Shown: piece after piece, positions 6,087-6,464 of the stretch
Layout: each line of letters begins with the position of its first letter
How positions within the stretch are numbered: position 1 is the first letter of the stretch
From: an uncultured Lachnospiraceae bacterium
GTDB taxonomy: Bacteria > Bacillota > Clostridia > Lachnospirales > Lachnospiraceae
Length of the DNA stretch: 6,464 bases
NCBI GenBank assembly: GCA_947176785.1
Contig: CAMWSA010000221.1
Coordinates: 1 to 6,464, forward strand
Reading direction: 5' to 3'
Notes under the pieces: generated by a model
The model's database searches: none
What the model saw: the letters and a program-made list of their open reading frames with translations, nothing else
Told to the model about the DNA's origin: nothing
Program-made: the position numbers and the translations under genes

Positions 6087-6149
6087 ATGAAAGCTTCTGA
6101 AATAGTGAGGTTTTGTCATGGTTCGAATCAGGTATCCATGGTGGAGTGA
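6087..6149 (+). other. 20-codon plus-strand ORF with a strong ribosome site, probably a remnant
   Basis: AGGAGG (6078-6083) lies 3 nt before an ATG at 6087. The ORF begins MKASEIVRFCHGSNQ and stops at TGA 6147-6149. A second protein-like frame (VNRIKDIAMGSLQLL) begins at the overlapping GTG at 6146 and runs into the 3' end of the HTH gene. The pattern is that of the start of a gene whose body is lost or frameshifted. No family recognised, and chance is possible. The rest of the 5927-6180 interval holds only the regulator promoter and nothing else I can support. Confidence 0.25.
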
Positions 6150-6180
6150 ACCGTATCAAAGATATTGCGATGGGAAGCCT

Positions 6181-6390
6181 TCAGCTATTGCGGATTTCAA
6201 ACAAATCCCCCACTGTGCAGTGAAAATAGTGACACAGCTTTATTATCATGTTGGCATCAACACGCTGAAAGTCATCACGGCAATAACGGTTAAAGTTTCT
6301 TCTTTGGAAATCCAAGTCCCTGCAGATTTTTGTCTTTGAGATTCCCTGTTCCTGTAGTAATTCGATAATGCGAATGTGTAAGTATTCCAT
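6181..6390 (-). CDS. Small Cro/C1-type (XRE-family) helix-turn-helix protein
   Basis: Predicted DNA-binding protein of 69 aa made almost entirely of one helix-turn-helix domain. A first helix (HIRIIELLQEQG, ~5-16) is followed by the helix pair SKTKICRDLDF (~18-28) and NFNRYCRDDFQRV (~32-44), then the supporting helix ANMIIKLCHYFHC (~46-58) and the family-typical end VGDLFEI. It belongs with the short XRE/HTH_26-like regulators common in clostridial accessory DNA. Its target is unknown. The start ATG at 6390 is preferred over the in-frame ATG at 6402, because GGAGGG (6400-6395) lies 4 nt before the former while nothing resembling a ribosome site precedes the latter. It is on the same strand as the regulator but 254 nt upstream of it, so membership of the same operon is uncertain. 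It has no ligand or effector domain. Confidence 0.8.
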   Translation of the reverse strand: MEYLHIRIIELLQEQGISKTKICRDLDFQRRNFNRYCRDDFQRVDANMIIKLCHYFHCTVGDLFEIRNS

Positions 6391-6394
6391 AGTG

Positions 6395-6415
6395 CCCTCC
6401 ATATGAGTTATTATA
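6395..6415 (-). promoter_or_regulatory. -10 box and ribosome site of the HTH gene
   Basis: The minus strand carries a perfect TATAAT (6415-6410), but at 17 bp upstream only a weak 3-of-6 -35 (TTATTA). GGAGGG (6400-6395) is the ribosome site for the ATG at 6390. The leader would be only about 13 nt. The -10 is convincing by sequence; the missing -35 may mean an activator or autoregulation, which the sequence does not show. Confidence 0.45.
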
Positions 6416-6464
6416 AGCAGATAATTGACGATTAATAACTATAAATATAGACACTGTATATATG

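Noticed and set aside
6112..6140. tRNA-like T-loop GGTTCGAATC
   Set aside because: The flanking bases do not form a T-stem, and no anticodon or acceptor arm can be drawn around it.

Overview
The window looks like chromosomal or mobile-element DNA from a mid-GC low-GC-group Gram-positive, most likely a gut clostridium of the Lachnospiraceae type. The reasons are strong AGGAGG-type ribosome sites, a sigma-A-like promoter, and a BceRS-BceAB-type peptide-antibiotic sensing and resistance module. The lineage is an inference from style and gene content, not a database match.

Five intact genes lie on the minus strand, in this transcription order (right to left): a 69-residue Cro/C1-type helix-turn-helix protein (6390-6181); an OmpR-family response regulator (5926-5258); an intramembrane-sensing histidine kinase (5261-4071) coupled to it by an ATGA overlap; an ABC-transporter ATPase (3763-2861); and a 10-TM FtsX/BceB-type permease (2871-775) overlapping the ATPase by 11 nt. 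In the known family, the permease with its large external domain binds the antibiotic or its lipid-linked target. Transporter activity is read by the kinase, which has almost no external domain, and the regulator then turns on the transporter genes.

Three things are unusual. (1) The 307-nt gap between kinase and ATPase is mostly filled by a ~205-bp fold-back element (3820-4026). Its outer arms are ~45 bp and imperfect, a 27-bp inner stem lies inside them, and TA stands at both ends. It looks like a non-autonomous MITE-type insertion or a large structured leader. (2) The ATPase carries ~45 extra hydrophilic residues between its Q-loop and signature motif. (3) The kinase carries ~50 extra Ser/Thr/Pro-rich residues inside the DHp helical hairpin, and the DNA there has a 10-bp perfect inverted repeat.

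The left 774 nt hold no intact gene. They contain plus-strand coding debris: a possible C-terminal tail at the window edge, a frameshifted gene at about 254-573, and a short fragment running into the permease stop. The 254 nt between the HTH gene and the regulator carry the regulator promoter and plus-strand scraps with good ribosome sites. No tRNA, rRNA, CRISPR array or convincing intrinsic terminator was seen.
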